Below are positions 41,888-50,757 of a DNA stretch of 64,000 nt, piece after piece. The stretch covers positions 1 through 64,000 of the forward strand of contig CAYRGG010000017.1 of assembly GCA_964423745.1 (NCBI GenBank), given 5' to 3'. Every line of letters starts with the position of its first letter. Within the stretch, counting starts at the first letter, position 1. This DNA comes from CAYRGG01 sp964423745 (GTDB lineage Bacteria > Pseudomonadota > Gammaproteobacteria > Competibacterales > Competibacteraceae). The position numbers were made by a program, and so were the translations under genes. The notes beneath the pieces were generated by a model that saw only the letters and a list, made by a program, of their open reading frames with translations, did not search any database and had not been told where the DNA came from.

Positions 41888-43021
41888 TTACAAATGCTTT
41901 GCAATGTATTGTAAGGTATGGATACGTTGCGTAAATTCCTGTTCGCTGGGTGTTGATCGCCTTGTTTGTAGAGCGTCAGCTATCTGCTCCGGTGCGAGTT
42001 TGATCCGTTCCGCTAGATAGGTGATTTGCGCTGTGGTGGATAGTCCTTGCCAAAGGGGGAAACGCTTTTCTAACCGTTGCAAAGTGCGTTGGCGGGCTGC
42101 CCTCAGGAGTGCGTCTTGGCTTCCCTGATGCCATAGAAAACGGCCACTGGCTTGCAAATGTTCTCGCAAGCTGCGCTGAGTGGGTGGCGTTGAGATGAGG
42201 CGAGGTCCTAACCGATAACTGGCCGCCCAGAGACCAGCCATGATGGTAAAGGTGGCACCGATTAAAGGCATCCAGGCCAAATCCCAGAGTAATTGTAGCA
42301 ACGAGGGCATCTGGCGTATGTACTGTAGCCATACCGTGCCTTCCTGGTTCCTTTTATCTAGCAGCAACCAAAGTAGATCAGCATGGTCATGGTCGGCGAG
42401 ACGCTCATTGCTAAAGAGGGTGAAATCATTTAGCACAGTGATGAAACCCTCGCCCCATTTATATTGAAGTAAATACACGCTATCCCCATCAGCAGCTTTC
42501 CAGATAGCGTCGTCGCGTCTGTTGTGCAAGCTCAAATGACTTCTTAACGCGAGTTCTAGTTTGCCAGGTGGAGGGCCGTATTGGAGTAAAACCTGTTGCG
42601 GCAGGTTTGGGTTGTATTCTGCCACCTGGATAGAGAGGCTATCCAGTAGTGGATTACTGCCATTTCCCGGTTTATAAGGCTGATAGACGCTGAATAGGAG
42701 ATGACCCCCTGTAGCTACCCAACGCAACAGCGATTCAGCGCGTGCTTGAGTCAGCCCATAGCCTGGTGTCGCCAATAGCACCGTATCCTCTGCAGCAAGG
42801 GTTTTTGGCAGCTCAGAGAACATACCCACGCTTTGCGCCGGGGTGCCTAAGCGCTCCAATAAGCGCTGCGCGGCATAAAACCCATTGCGCCGGGCTTCTC
42901 CCTGGTAATCCGTAGCGCTGTAAACGGATTTTTCAACCAGATGCTGCTGCACCCAATAGGTGAGGGCCGCCCCCAAGGTAAGCAATAGCACGAACCCAGC
43001 CAGCCAGATAGATCGTCTCAT
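41888..43021 (-). CDS. DUF4350 membrane protein of the MoxR operon (377 aa)
   Basis: An N-terminal helix (about 6-25) is followed by a soluble domain of the DUF4350 type with 'NGFYAAQRLLERLGTPAQSV' (about 43-62), 'LLATPGYGLTQARAESLLRWVATGGHLLFS' type sequence, and a second helix at about 250-272. A cytosolic tail completes it. The start at 43021 (MRRSIWLAG...) overlaps the preceding stop in an ATGA arrangement; a longer in-frame start was discarded. It is a membrane component with no known enzymatic activity. Confidence 0.88.
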   Translation of the reverse strand: MRRSIWLAGFVLLLTLGAALTYWVQQHLVEKSVYSATDYQGEARRNGFYAAQRLLERLGTPAQSVGMFSELPKTLAAEDTVLLATPGYGLTQARAESLLRWVATGGHLLFSVYQPYKPGNGSNPLLDSLSIQVAEYNPNLPQQVLLQYGPPPGKLELALRSHLSLHNRRDDAIWKAADGDSVYLLQYKWGEGFITVLNDFTLFSNERLADHDHADLLWLLLDKRNQEGTVWLQYIRQMPSLLQLLWDLAWMPLIGATFTIMAGLWAASYRLGPRLISTPPTQRSLREHLQASGRFLWHQGSQDALLRAARQRTLQRLEKRFPLWQGLSTTAQITYLAERIKLAPEQIADALQTRRSTPSEQEFTQRIHTLQYIAKHL

Positions 43022-44544
43022 GAGGTCACCTGGAAATATTTGGACCATTGCTCGCAGAGTTGGCGTACTTCTTCATCAGTCGGTAGGTGATGGCCATAAG
43101 CCGTTGCGGACCAAAAACGGGTTAAATGTTTTAAATAACGCACCCATTCGTGGTCCCATGAGAGGCAAGTGCTGGCTATTTGTAGACATTCATCTTCTGT
43201 GGCCGCCTCGCCAAATTGCACGCCTTTTCTATTAGTGAGGGCTAGTAAGGTGTTTTGGTAAATGAGGCTTAGTGCTTCTCGTTGATGCCCTGTGGTCCAT
43301 AGCATCCAGGCATCTTCCGCCGTCGTGGTGGATAGGGCTGTAATAGGTTTGTCGAGACCTTGTAAGACAGGAGGAAGAGATGCAAGGGTTGTGGTTTTTT
43401 GGCTAGCGTATGGTGGCGTGTTCTTAAACAGATACCACGCTACCATCCCTATAAACAGGACAATAGCACCCCATAAGCTGAGTTCTATGACATTAGCAAA
43501 AACTTGACCTAGCAGACCGGTAGTCGCCGTTTGCGACTCTGATGGTTGCAATTCTTCCGATTTGGTCTTGAGAGACCAGCGCTCGCGCAGTATACAGTGG
43601 GGAAACGGCTCTTCTTGTAAGACTTTTGCCAGAGTACGTTTGATGTTGCTAGGAGATTTTTCCAGACGTGCTTGCTGTTCTCGGAGAACTTGGCACCCAG
43701 AGCTGACCTCCGATACAGGGCTATCAGGCATGGCCAAGGCTGGCTGTAACGCCGAAAAACCTAAACAACAACCAAAAGTCACTGCAGCGATAAATGAGAT
43801 TGTGTGGTGCGCCAGACGTTGGCCAAGACGCCGAAAACCAATTTCTATATCCCAACCCTCCAACCAGACGCGCCGGTTAAGATAAAGGGTAAAACCTGCT
43901 GCCACATAAAATGGTTCCACCAGGCAAAGTCCGCAAAGAAATAAACCGTTGAACAAAAGTTGCTGGGCTAGCGATGTAGACGTAAATAAGTCGAGAAATT
44001 CAACATCGGCAAAATCCGCCACCAGCATCCACAACATCCCCATAATCGCCAAATTAACCACAATTTCCAAATTAATGCAGACGATGGTAAGCCATATGGC
44101 AGCGCCTCGGTCCTTGGCACCTAGAATTTTCTGCCGTTGGCGGCGCTGCTTTCTGGATAGCTTCTCCAGTTGTCGAACCGGTAGATGAAAAGATCGCGCT
44201 GGGTCGAGACGCGCATAAGTCAAAACCCCTATCGCCTGCGGACGTAGTAAGCTAGGTAAGTCCTTGAGGGTTTGCCGCAATGAGGGTACTTCGCCAAATA
44301 GAGCATGGCTTAAAATATATAAGGGAATACGATCTAATAAAGGTTTAAGCCACCAAATAAGCCAAGGTACTAACCAAAGCGCTTGGCTGCACACCCCATG
44401 GAGTACTACGGTTAAGGGCAAAAGGACTGCAAACCAACTTTTATAAAGGGGTTTCCACCAGGCTTGTACCAAAGCAAAGCCCAGATCGATGGCTTCCCAA
44501 GGGTTGCGGGGACGCAGCACGGCGGTGGTCGCTTCAAGTCCCAC
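43018..44544 (-). CDS. DUF4129-type membrane protein of the MoxR operon (508 aa)
   Basis: Hydrophobic N-terminal part with about five helices ('RNPWEAIDLGFALVQAWW', about 13-30), a periplasmic loop after 'ALQPALAMPDSP' (about 273), another helix near 360-380 and a C-terminal DUF4129-like cytosolic segment ('HQREALSLIYQNTLLAL', 'FGEAATEDECLQIA', about 420-460). It starts with GTG at 44544, overlaps the SpoIIM-family stop by 11 nt and ends in ATGA overlap with DUF4350. The position is where transglutaminase-like or DUF4129 genes lie in this operon type. Confidence 0.83.
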   Translation of the reverse strand: MGLEATTAVLRPRNPWEAIDLGFALVQAWWKPLYKSWFAVLLPLTVVLHGVCSQALWLVPWLIWWLKPLLDRIPLYILSHALFGEVPSLRQTLKDLPSLLRPQAIGVLTYARLDPARSFHLPVRQLEKLSRKQRRQRQKILGAKDRGAAIWLTIVCINLEIVVNLAIMGMLWMLVADFADVEFLDLFTSTSLAQQLLFNGLFLCGLCLVEPFYVAAGFTLYLNRRVWLEGWDIEIGFRRLGQRLAHHTISFIAAVTFGCCLGFSALQPALAMPDSPVSEVSSGCQVLREQQARLEKSPSNIKRTLAKVLQEEPFPHCILRERWSLKTKSEELQPSESQTATTGLLGQVFANVIELSLWGAIVLFIGMVAWYLFKNTPPYASQKTTTLASLPPVLQGLDKPITALSTTTAEDAWMLWTTGHQREALSLIYQNTLLALTNRKGVQFGEAATEDECLQIASTCLSWDHEWVRYLKHLTRFWSATAYGHHLPTDEEVRQLCEQWSKYFQVTS

Positions 44545-45499
44545 GGCGGCCGGCCAGTCCTAGATAAAGGATAACTAATACCCAAAATAAGCCACCAACG
44601 CTATAGCGGAGGTTAGGGGAAAGGGCATGATTGGAAGACCAAAATGCTTCTGTAAAAGCAGCCAATAACAGCATTCCTGCGACGCCATAAATCAGTCTTA
44701 CGCTGTCGGCGGCGGCTCGGCGTAGGGCATCCAAGCGGCTATAGCGTCTTGGCGCGACCAAGGCCAAACCTAGTTTTAGACCAGCCACGCCCGCTATGAC
44801 GATGGCCGTCAATTCAAAAGCGCCATGACCCACGATAAAAGGAAAAAACGTCTCTGCATAGCCTTGAGCCGTTAAATAACCGGCTACTGCCCCAATCAGT
44901 AAGCCATTAAACAGGAGTGTGATAATGGTGCCGATGGCGAATACAATACCCATGGCAAAGGTGCGAAAGCCGATGCTGATATTGTTATAGATATAGTAAC
45001 CCAGCATAAACACATCGTTTTCAGCAGTGCGATTATAGCCTTGCCCCCGTTGATACATGGCTTCATATTCCCTTACCGTAGTCTGATCCAGCAGCGTGTA
45101 AATCATCTCGGGCGTCATATAAACGACCCATGCCATAGTCACCAGGGGCATATAAAAAAGGGCAGTGCAAAACCAAAACAGCGCTGCATTTTGGCGTACC
45201 CTATGGGGAAAACCATGGGCAATAAAATCCATGATGTCCCTAAAGCGATTTGAGGGTCGTTTGTGAAGCTGTTGGTAGGCGCGTAACGTCAAATGGTTGA
45301 GATAATCGATAAGGTTAAGACTATAGTGCCGTTCCCTAGCAATAGCCAACTGCTGGCAGATTTGTCGATAAGCTCCAGGAAACTCTGTGCTAGGAAGGGC
45401 TATTTTTTGATCACTTTTACCACCTTCCAAGAGCGTTAGACGCTTTTCAAATGCACCCCATAGACCTTGGTAATGATCCTCAAAATAGCGTTGTTTCAT
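44534..45499 (-). CDS. SpoIIM-family (stage II sporulation M-like) membrane protein (321 aa)
   Basis: After an N-terminal cytosolic region ('FEKRLTLLEGGK', 'LDYLNHLTLRAYQQLHKRP' type sequence), five or so helices form the SpoIIM-like core, with 'YIYNNISIGFRTFAMGIVF' (about 168-186) and 'GHGAFELTAIVIAGVAGLKLG' type sequence (about 222-242). It is not a sporulation gene here; this family is a regular part of MoxR operons in proteobacteria. The ATG overlaps the RDD stop by 4 nt. Confidence 0.9.
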   Translation of the reverse strand: MKQRYFEDHYQGLWGAFEKRLTLLEGGKSDQKIALPSTEFPGAYRQICQQLAIARERHYSLNLIDYLNHLTLRAYQQLHKRPSNRFRDIMDFIAHGFPHRVRQNAALFWFCTALFYMPLVTMAWVVYMTPEMIYTLLDQTTVREYEAMYQRGQGYNRTAENDVFMLGYYIYNNISIGFRTFAMGIVFAIGTIITLLFNGLLIGAVAGYLTAQGYAETFFPFIVGHGAFELTAIVIAGVAGLKLGLALVAPRRYSRLDALRRAAADSVRLIYGVAGMLLLAAFTEAFWSSNHALSPNLRYSVGGLFWVLVILYLGLAGRRGT

Positions 45500-46200
45500 G
45501 GTCTGGAATCCATCTCATTGGGGTTTTCTCCCAGCAACCAACGAGCATTGGCTAAGAGTGCTTGGGTTGATTCAGGTGTACTGTTTAGTGGAGACAATAA
45601 GGTAGCGAGCTCGTCCTGCCGTTGTGGGCTCAACTGAGGACTGCGTTCCGCAAACTGAATAATCAAACGTTGCTCGTTGGAGGTCAGAGGAAATAGCGGC
45701 TTCTGTAAAGGCCCTTTATACAACTGAGGATTAATAACGGGTTGATCGTGATAAATGACCAAAGTGCCTGCCGCCAGGTCGCCTAAGCGCTGAAAATTGT
45801 GATTGAGTAACATGGATATGAATCCAAAGCCATAGGCAAGGGGCAAAAAATCCACGGCTCTCAGTAAATTTCGGATCAGGGAAGCGGATATATCAACAGG
45901 TGTGCCGTTAGCATTGATAACCTTGATACCAAATACCTTTTTCCCTGGTGTGGCGCCCTCTCGGAGGACTTCAAACAGCACTGGATAAAACCATTCCATG
46001 GTAAATAGCGCAATAAGCCACAAACCAAAACCTGTCTGGCCTAGAAAACTAAGAAAAAATAACGCCCCCAATAAAATACTGTATTTGATAAGACTATCGA
46101 TGCTCCAAGCGAGGGCCCGAGGTACGGGTCCGGCGAAGCGGAGATTTAAGTTAATTCCTTCTGGAGTTTCGACAGCGCGTATTGTGTCGAGCAGTTCCAT
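45496..46200 (-). CDS. RDD-family membrane protein (234 aa), first gene of the MoxR operon
   Basis: RDD domain with about three helices: 'GPVPRALAWSIDSLIKY' (about 22-38; the Arg and Asp give the domain its name), 'EGATPGKKVFGIKVINANG' (about 87) and 'LRAVDFLPLAYGFGF' (about 117). The C-terminal 60 residues are soluble. The ATG at 46200 is preceded by GGAAA; a TTG four codons earlier was rejected. It starts the six-gene operon, with a family 2 repeat about 120 bp upstream. Confidence 0.9.
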   Translation of the reverse strand: MELLDTIRAVETPEGINLNLRFAGPVPRALAWSIDSLIKYSILLGALFFLSFLGQTGFGLWLIALFTMEWFYPVLFEVLREGATPGKKVFGIKVINANGTPVDISASLIRNLLRAVDFLPLAYGFGFISMLLNHNFQRLGDLAAGTLVIYHDQPVINPQLYKGPLQKPLFPLTSNEQRLIIQFAERSPQLSPQRQDELATLLSPLNSTPESTQALLANARWLLGENPNEMDSRP

Positions 46201-46318
46201 GTTTGTTTCCAACAGTAATGGTGACTAAAAAGCGAGGCTGCGTAGTGATATAAGATTTTTGGCACGAATTATGCCAAAAATCCTAAGAGAAGCAAAAACC
46301 CTTTTATTGTGGTTTCAG

Positions 46319-46460
46319 GAGCTGTTTCAAAAACTCGCATAGGTTCGCTGAATCAAGGCGCAGCGCCTTCGAGCAGCGCAGTTTACATAAGGTAAATGAG
46401 CAGCGGAGAAGGTGCTGTAACGCCGAGTCAGCGGACATGAGCCGGTTTTGAAACAGCTTC
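46319..46460. repeat. MITE-like palindromic interspersed repeat, family 2 copy B
   Basis: A 142-bp element that differs from the copy at 30119-30261 at only a few positions near the left end. The terminal inverted repeat is AGCTGTTTCAAAAC / GTTTTGAAACAGCT (14 bp, perfect; 46320-46333 and 46445-46458). Internal palindromes are conserved. It sits in the divergent 360-bp space between the RDD gene and the DUF805 gene, close to both promoters. Confidence 0.92.
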
Positions 46461-46562
46461 TCAAAGGGAGCTTTGTATCCGCAATGTCAATATTTTTTGA
46501 CTTCTAAAAGCCCAATTTCGGCACTTATCGACAAACATAATTCGTTAGGGAAGACATAGCGT

Positions 46563-47135
46563 ATGACAGATTTAAATCCTTATGAGATGCCAAAGAGCGA
46601 CGTGGCCATCGTTGATGATAAAATGTTTTCTGATGTGAAACTTTTTTCTGTAACAGGTCGCCTCGGTCGAATTCGTTATCTCGGCTATTATATGGGCATC
46701 ACCCTTTTAGGCGCGTTGCTGGTAGGTTTAGCAATGGCGCTGCTAGGCTTTACAACTACTGTGTTGCCGGAAGACATATCGTTAGCCCTATCTGTTGTGG
46801 TTATGGGGGCGGCTTATATTTTTATGATTGTAGTGAGCTTTATGCTGTGTATTCAGCGTTTGCATGATGTCAATGCTAGCGGTTGGTGGTGTCTATTATT
46901 TTTAGTGCCTGTCGTTAATTTGATACTGAGTTTAGTGCTTTTGTTTGCACCAGGTACCGCGGGGGCCAACCGATTCGGTAATGAAACACCCCCCAACAGT
47001 GGAGGCGTGATAGCGTTGGCCAGTATTCCTCCCATTGCGCTAGTGGTTGTCCTCGTCACTGTCACGGCTATTTCTGGTTTTCAAGACTATACCGAGCTCA
47101 CTCAAGAAACGAGTATTAGTCAACTGCAACAATAA
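46563..47135 (+). CDS. DUF805-domain membrane protein (190 aa)
   Basis: The DUF805 layout is clear: a polar N-terminus, then 'GRLGRIRYLGYYMGI' (about 32-46), helices at about 46-66 and 76-98, 'IQRLHDVNASGWWCLLFLVP' (about 100-119), a third helix and 'GTAGANRFGNETPPN' (about 136-150). A fourth helix (about 152-172) and a short tail follow; the last part is longer than in minimal members. Function unknown. It is divergent from the MoxR operon. Confidence 0.9.
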   Translation: MTDLNPYEMPKSDVAIVDDKMFSDVKLFSVTGRLGRIRYLGYYMGITLLGALLVGLAMALLGFTTTVLPEDISLALSVVVMGAAYIFMIVVSFMLCIQRLHDVNASGWWCLLFLVPVVNLILSLVLLFAPGTAGANRFGNETPPNSGGVIALASIPPIALVVVLVTVTAISGFQDYTELTQETSISQLQQ

Positions 47136-47217
47136 GCGACGAGATTGAAGATTATCAGAAAGAGATAAACATAGAGCGTTAGCAGCAATACTTAATATTA
47201 TTTTATAGACCTTCCAG

Positions 47218-47244
47218 ATTGCCCGCCGCTGTTGTGGTGGGCAA
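47218..47244 (+). terminator. Possible terminator hairpin after DUF805 gene
   Basis: ATTGCCCGCC and GGTGGGCAAT pair (one G-T pair) around a short loop, 83 nt after the DUF805 stop. The following sequence (ATACTTTGC) is only weakly T-rich, so termination is a guess. Confidence 0.45.
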
Positions 47245-47353
47245 TATACTTTGCATGGGGTCAATTAAGCCACCAAACCCTTGAGTAAGATTTGTTCCTT
47301 AGCTAGAGTGCTTTGTCCATTTATACACAAACTATCGGGGTTGTTTAAGCTTT

Positions 47354-49753
47354 ATGCTATTCGGACAAAAAACACATCCAGCGAATTTTGAGTATGGTGA
47401 GCAACTTTCCTTACAGAGTGACAGCGTATTAATTTCTGGTAATGGCTTTTCCACAGAAATCAAATGTGCTCAGATTACGGATTTCTGTATTCGTTTGCAG
47501 TTTAATAATACGCAAGTTGTCGATCAACAGAATTATTCCGATAGCATAATCCGCCAATATCGACAAGGTCAGACTATTTTACCCCAACGTAACCATAGCC
47601 AGAATGGTGCTGTGTTCCCGATTCTCGATGGGCGAGTCGACCTTCACGCTTCCCGGTTTAGGCTAGAGATGGCGTCCGGTTTCCAATTGGAAACCTGTGA
47701 CGAAGGTATTGGCTTTAGTGGAGAAAAGTTTGCCCTCAATTTTAGCGTTGAAGATATCTGTGGATTCTATGGTTTTGGTGAACGAACCAAACGCTTGAAT
47801 AAGCGTGGCAATAGTATGGATTTTTGGAATGTGGATGTGGTAGCTGTTTTTCCTCACACCTACCAACGAGATGACTATGACCCCAGTTATGTCTCTATCC
47901 CCTTTGCTATTATCAAACAAGCTAAGGGATATGGAGGTATCTATTTTGATAACCCAGGGCGAGCCATGATAGATGTCGAGCACATTCGTCCAGGACAACT
48001 GATTTATCAATCCCTCGCAGGCTGCACAGATGTATATTTCTTCAATGGTCCCTCGTTACGTCAAGTGGTGCAGCAGTTTACCCAGTTGACAGGTCGAGCG
48101 GACGTCCCTTCAGTGTGGAGTTTAGGTTACCACCAATCGCGCTGGGGTTATGCCACAGAAGCAGACTTTTTAGCGCTCAGCCATACATTCAAGCAGCTAG
48201 ATATCCCGGTTAGCGCCCTTTGGTACGATATCGACTATATGGATGGCTATCGGCTCTTTACTTGGAATAATCGGTCTTTCCCAGAACCTAACCGACTTAA
48301 TCGAACGTTAAAAGAAGCGGGAATCCACACGGTCACTATCGTCGATCCAGGTGTCAAGAAAGAGCCTGGTTATTCTGTTTACGAGAGTGGCAAAGGGCTG
48401 TTTTGTCAAACTGCTCAGGGCAAAGATTATGTAGGTAGAGTTTGGCCGGGGGATACGGTGTTTCCCGATTTTACCCAAGCCGCCACCCAAGCCTGGTGGG
48501 CGGATAAGCTGGTGTCTTTTATGAACGAAAGTGCTATCGATGGGGTGTGGCTAGATATGAATGATCCCGCCACGGGTTATAGCGACCCTGAAGATATGCG
48601 TTTCGCTCAGGGTACTGTGCCCCATGATCGATATCACAACCAATACGGGCACTTTATGGCTAAGGCAAGTCACCAAGCCTTGGAAGAAAGCAATCCAAAT
48701 GGTCGTCCATTTCTTTTAACCCGCAGTGCTTGCGCAGGTAGCCAGCGGTTTACTGCCGTTTGGACAGGTGATAATGCCAGTAATTGGCAACATCTGCGCA
48801 TGGCGATTCCAGCTACCCTGAATTTAGGGCTTTCTGGCGTCGCTTTTAGCGGTCCCGATGTGGGCGGCTTTATGGGCCATACAACGGCTGAATTGTTGGT
48901 GCGTTGGTATCAGACCTGTTTTTTGTTTCCCTTTTTTCGTAATCATTCCGTATGGGATTCGAAAGCCCAAGAGCCGTGGCAGTTTGGACCGCAATGCCTG
49001 GACTTGATACGGGCTACTATTCAAACTCGTTATCGGTTGCTGCCCTACCTCTATAATTGTTTTTTTACTCATTATTTGACCGGGGATCCGGTGTTACGGC
49101 CACTGCTGTATGAATACGAAGATGCGCAATTTGAAAATCTTGACGATCAATTTTTGCTGGGAGATAGTCTTATGGTAGCGCCTGTGGTTAGCCAGGGAAA
49201 TCAGGCCAAACAGGTTAGTAGTAGTACAAGTACAAGTATGGTAGATCAAACACGCTTTATTACTTTTCCAGAGGGTTGGTGGTTTGATCTTAATCGCGGC
49301 GAATGGCTTAAGGGTGGAAAAACCCTGTCCTACCCTGTCGGGTTGGATGCTGTTCCCCTGTTCGCACGAGATGGGGCTATCATTCCGTACCATAATGGAC
49401 CGATTCACAATGCTTTAATGGACCATAATGACCTGGAACTACATATTTTTAGCAAGGAAAAACCTGCAACCTTAACGTATTTTATTGATGACAAGAAATC
49501 ACGGGGGTATCAACATGGATATTACAATACAGTTTTTATTTCAGTTACGATAAATTCTTTAAAACTGCATTTGGATATTATAGAAAACGGAGATTATCCT
49601 ATTGATTCGACGAAATTTTTACCCGTGTTATATGGTTATGAGAAAAACTGCAAAGCGGTATTAAATAACAAAAATATACTAAAAACAAAAACCTTGAACT
49701 TACACCCAACACTTCGTCAATGGGTCTCTCGAAGTATTCCGGTACTCGCTTAA
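47354..49753 (+). CDS. Glycoside hydrolase family 31, alpha-glucosidase type (799 aa)
   Basis: The N-terminal beta-sandwich ends near residue 240 ('VPSVWSLGYHQSRWGYATEADF' type sequence begins the barrel at about 252). The catalytic nucleophile is Asp in 'GVWLDMNDP' (about residue 401) and the acid/base Asp lies in 'VWTGDNASNW' (about 472). 'FSGPDVGGF' follows near 499. It hydrolyses terminal alpha-glucosides or transfers glucose. There is no signal peptide, so it is cytosolic. An in-frame Ser/Thr-rich repeat ('SSSTSTS', about 622) and an AT-rich 3' end look like recent local changes. It stands alone. Confidence 0.93.
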   Translation: MLFGQKTHPANFEYGEQLSLQSDSVLISGNGFSTEIKCAQITDFCIRLQFNNTQVVDQQNYSDSIIRQYRQGQTILPQRNHSQNGAVFPILDGRVDLHASRFRLEMASGFQLETCDEGIGFSGEKFALNFSVEDICGFYGFGERTKRLNKRGNSMDFWNVDVVAVFPHTYQRDDYDPSYVSIPFAIIKQAKGYGGIYFDNPGRAMIDVEHIRPGQLIYQSLAGCTDVYFFNGPSLRQVVQQFTQLTGRADVPSVWSLGYHQSRWGYATEADFLALSHTFKQLDIPVSALWYDIDYMDGYRLFTWNNRSFPEPNRLNRTLKEAGIHTVTIVDPGVKKEPGYSVYESGKGLFCQTAQGKDYVGRVWPGDTVFPDFTQAATQAWWADKLVSFMNESAIDGVWLDMNDPATGYSDPEDMRFAQGTVPHDRYHNQYGHFMAKASHQALEESNPNGRPFLLTRSACAGSQRFTAVWTGDNASNWQHLRMAIPATLNLGLSGVAFSGPDVGGFMGHTTAELLVRWYQTCFLFPFFRNHSVWDSKAQEPWQFGPQCLDLIRATIQTRYRLLPYLYNCFFTHYLTGDPVLRPLLYEYEDAQFENLDDQFLLGDSLMVAPVVSQGNQAKQVSSSTSTSMVDQTRFITFPEGWWFDLNRGEWLKGGKTLSYPVGLDAVPLFARDGAIIPYHNGPIHNALMDHNDLELHIFSKEKPATLTYFIDDKKSRGYQHGYYNTVFISVTINSLKLHLDIIENGDYPIDSTKFLPVLYGYEKNCKAVLNNKNILKTKTLNLHPTLRQWVSRSIPVLA

Positions 49754-49849
49754 ATTAAATAGTGTTATTGTGTTATTTAACTAAACCACTGATAAAAAAT
49801 ACTTTATATGGTATGTTGTGAGATGAATAAACAGCTCTATTATATATTG

Positions 49850-50128
49850 TTAAGTGTTTTTATAAATTTTATTTGCGTTTAAAACATCTAAAATATCTTC
49901 ACGCATATCAATAGGTTCAATTTCAGGGGACGGGGTCCGGTTAGGATCTTGTAGAGAATCGAGTACTTCAGTTGGATTTAATAATTGCGTTTCAGTGGGA
50001 TTTAATATTGCCTCTTGTTGGCGATTTTTAGGAGGAAACCATGTTAAAGCTACCATCGCGCAGACAGCTAAGACGCTAGGAAATATGAGTATTTTTATAT
50101 CAATCGGTTTATTAGTATCAGTAGCCAT
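49850..50128 (-). CDS. Small single-helix membrane protein, unknown (92 aa)
   Basis: I do not recognise it. One hydrophobic helix (about residues 13-31, 'ILIFPSVLAVCAMVALTWF') follows a short polar N-terminus, and the remaining 60 residues are polar and acidic. The segment holds a short internal repeat ('LNPTETQLLNPTEVL'). It could be an inner-membrane anchor with a periplasmic tail. It is convergent with the GH31 gene. Low complexity and lack of homologs known to me keep confidence moderate. Confidence 0.55.
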   Translation of the reverse strand: MATDTNKPIDIKILIFPSVLAVCAMVALTWFPPKNRQQEAILNPTETQLLNPTEVLDSLQDPNRTPSPEIEPIDMREDILDVLNANKIYKNT

Positions 50129-50692
50129 GTTTTAAATTCTCATGTTTCAGCAAATAAACAAAATGATGCCCTATATGTGTGAATATTCTGTTACTCAATA
50201 AAAGGACAAGCCTTATGGAACTCAAATAAGTTTTTTTTAACCCTATGCCTATCTATTAGCATATGTTGTGCCTACTTTTTTTAAGCATATAATAAATAAA
50301 AAGAATATTTTTTTGCCAAAAAGCAACGTTTGCTGTAATTAAGCAACAAATACACTAAAGGCTATGGCCAAAACTAAATAGGTTCAATATGGACCGAAAA
50401 CGGTTCATATTGAACCGCATGCCATCAACGCTGGGATAAAATTTGCGCAAAGTTTTGTAAACTTTTCTTTACAGGAATGTAAATTTTACATACAAACTAT
50501 CACCCATGGTTTTGGCGTAGGGGGGGGTTATTATGAAGTGAGGAAAAAAAGGGCGGGTAAACAAAAAATCTTCAAGATTTGTTTGTAGACCAACCATTTT
50601 ATGTTCTAGGACAGAATGTGTAATGGTTTCATTAAAAAAATGTCAAACTATATTAACGGTATAGAGAATGGTGGGTTTTCAAAAAACATAAA
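50129..50692. other. AT-rich intergenic region with several palindromes
   Basis: About 560 bp without a gene. Besides the long hairpin at 50381-50416 it contains TGTAAATTTTACA (50478-50490, a 13-nt palindrome), a run of eight G near 50520, and AAATCTT-C-AAGATTT (50566-50580). No frame longer than short shadows is present. The density of dyads suggests either a non-coding RNA or a control region rather than drifted sequence. Confidence 0.5.
50381..50416. other. Long perfect hairpin in intergenic region
   Basis: GGTTCAATATG (50381-50391) pairs with CATATTGAACC (50406-50416); inside, ACCG-AAAA-CGGT continues the stem with one G-T pair between, giving a 16-bp helix with a tetraloop of four A. 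No T-run follows, so it is not a standard terminator. It may be an operator, an RNA-processing stem or part of a small RNA. Confidence 0.8.
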
Positions 50693-50730
50693 AAAAGAGT
50701 TATTCGTAACCAAACTTGAACAACTCTTTT
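50693..50730 (-). terminator. Terminator of the patatin gene
   Basis: AAAAGAGTT-a-TTC (50693 onward) pairs with GAA-c-AACTCTTTT (ending 50730) with one mismatch. Read on the minus strand, the stem is followed by a run of T (from AAAAAAA at 50690) and lies 28 nt past the stop of the patatin gene. Confidence 0.8.
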
Positions 50731-50757
50731 CTCGTAAAACGATGAAGTTTAAAAAAT

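Noticed and set aside
44534..45499. Sporulation gene (spoIIM)
   Set aside because: The protein belongs to the SpoIIM-like superfamily but sits in the MoxR operon common in non-sporulating proteobacteria; no other sporulation genes are present.
49210..49250. In-frame Ser/Thr repeat in the GH31 gene as a phase-variation tract
   Set aside because: The units are imperfect trinucleotides that keep the frame, so length changes would only alter a loop.
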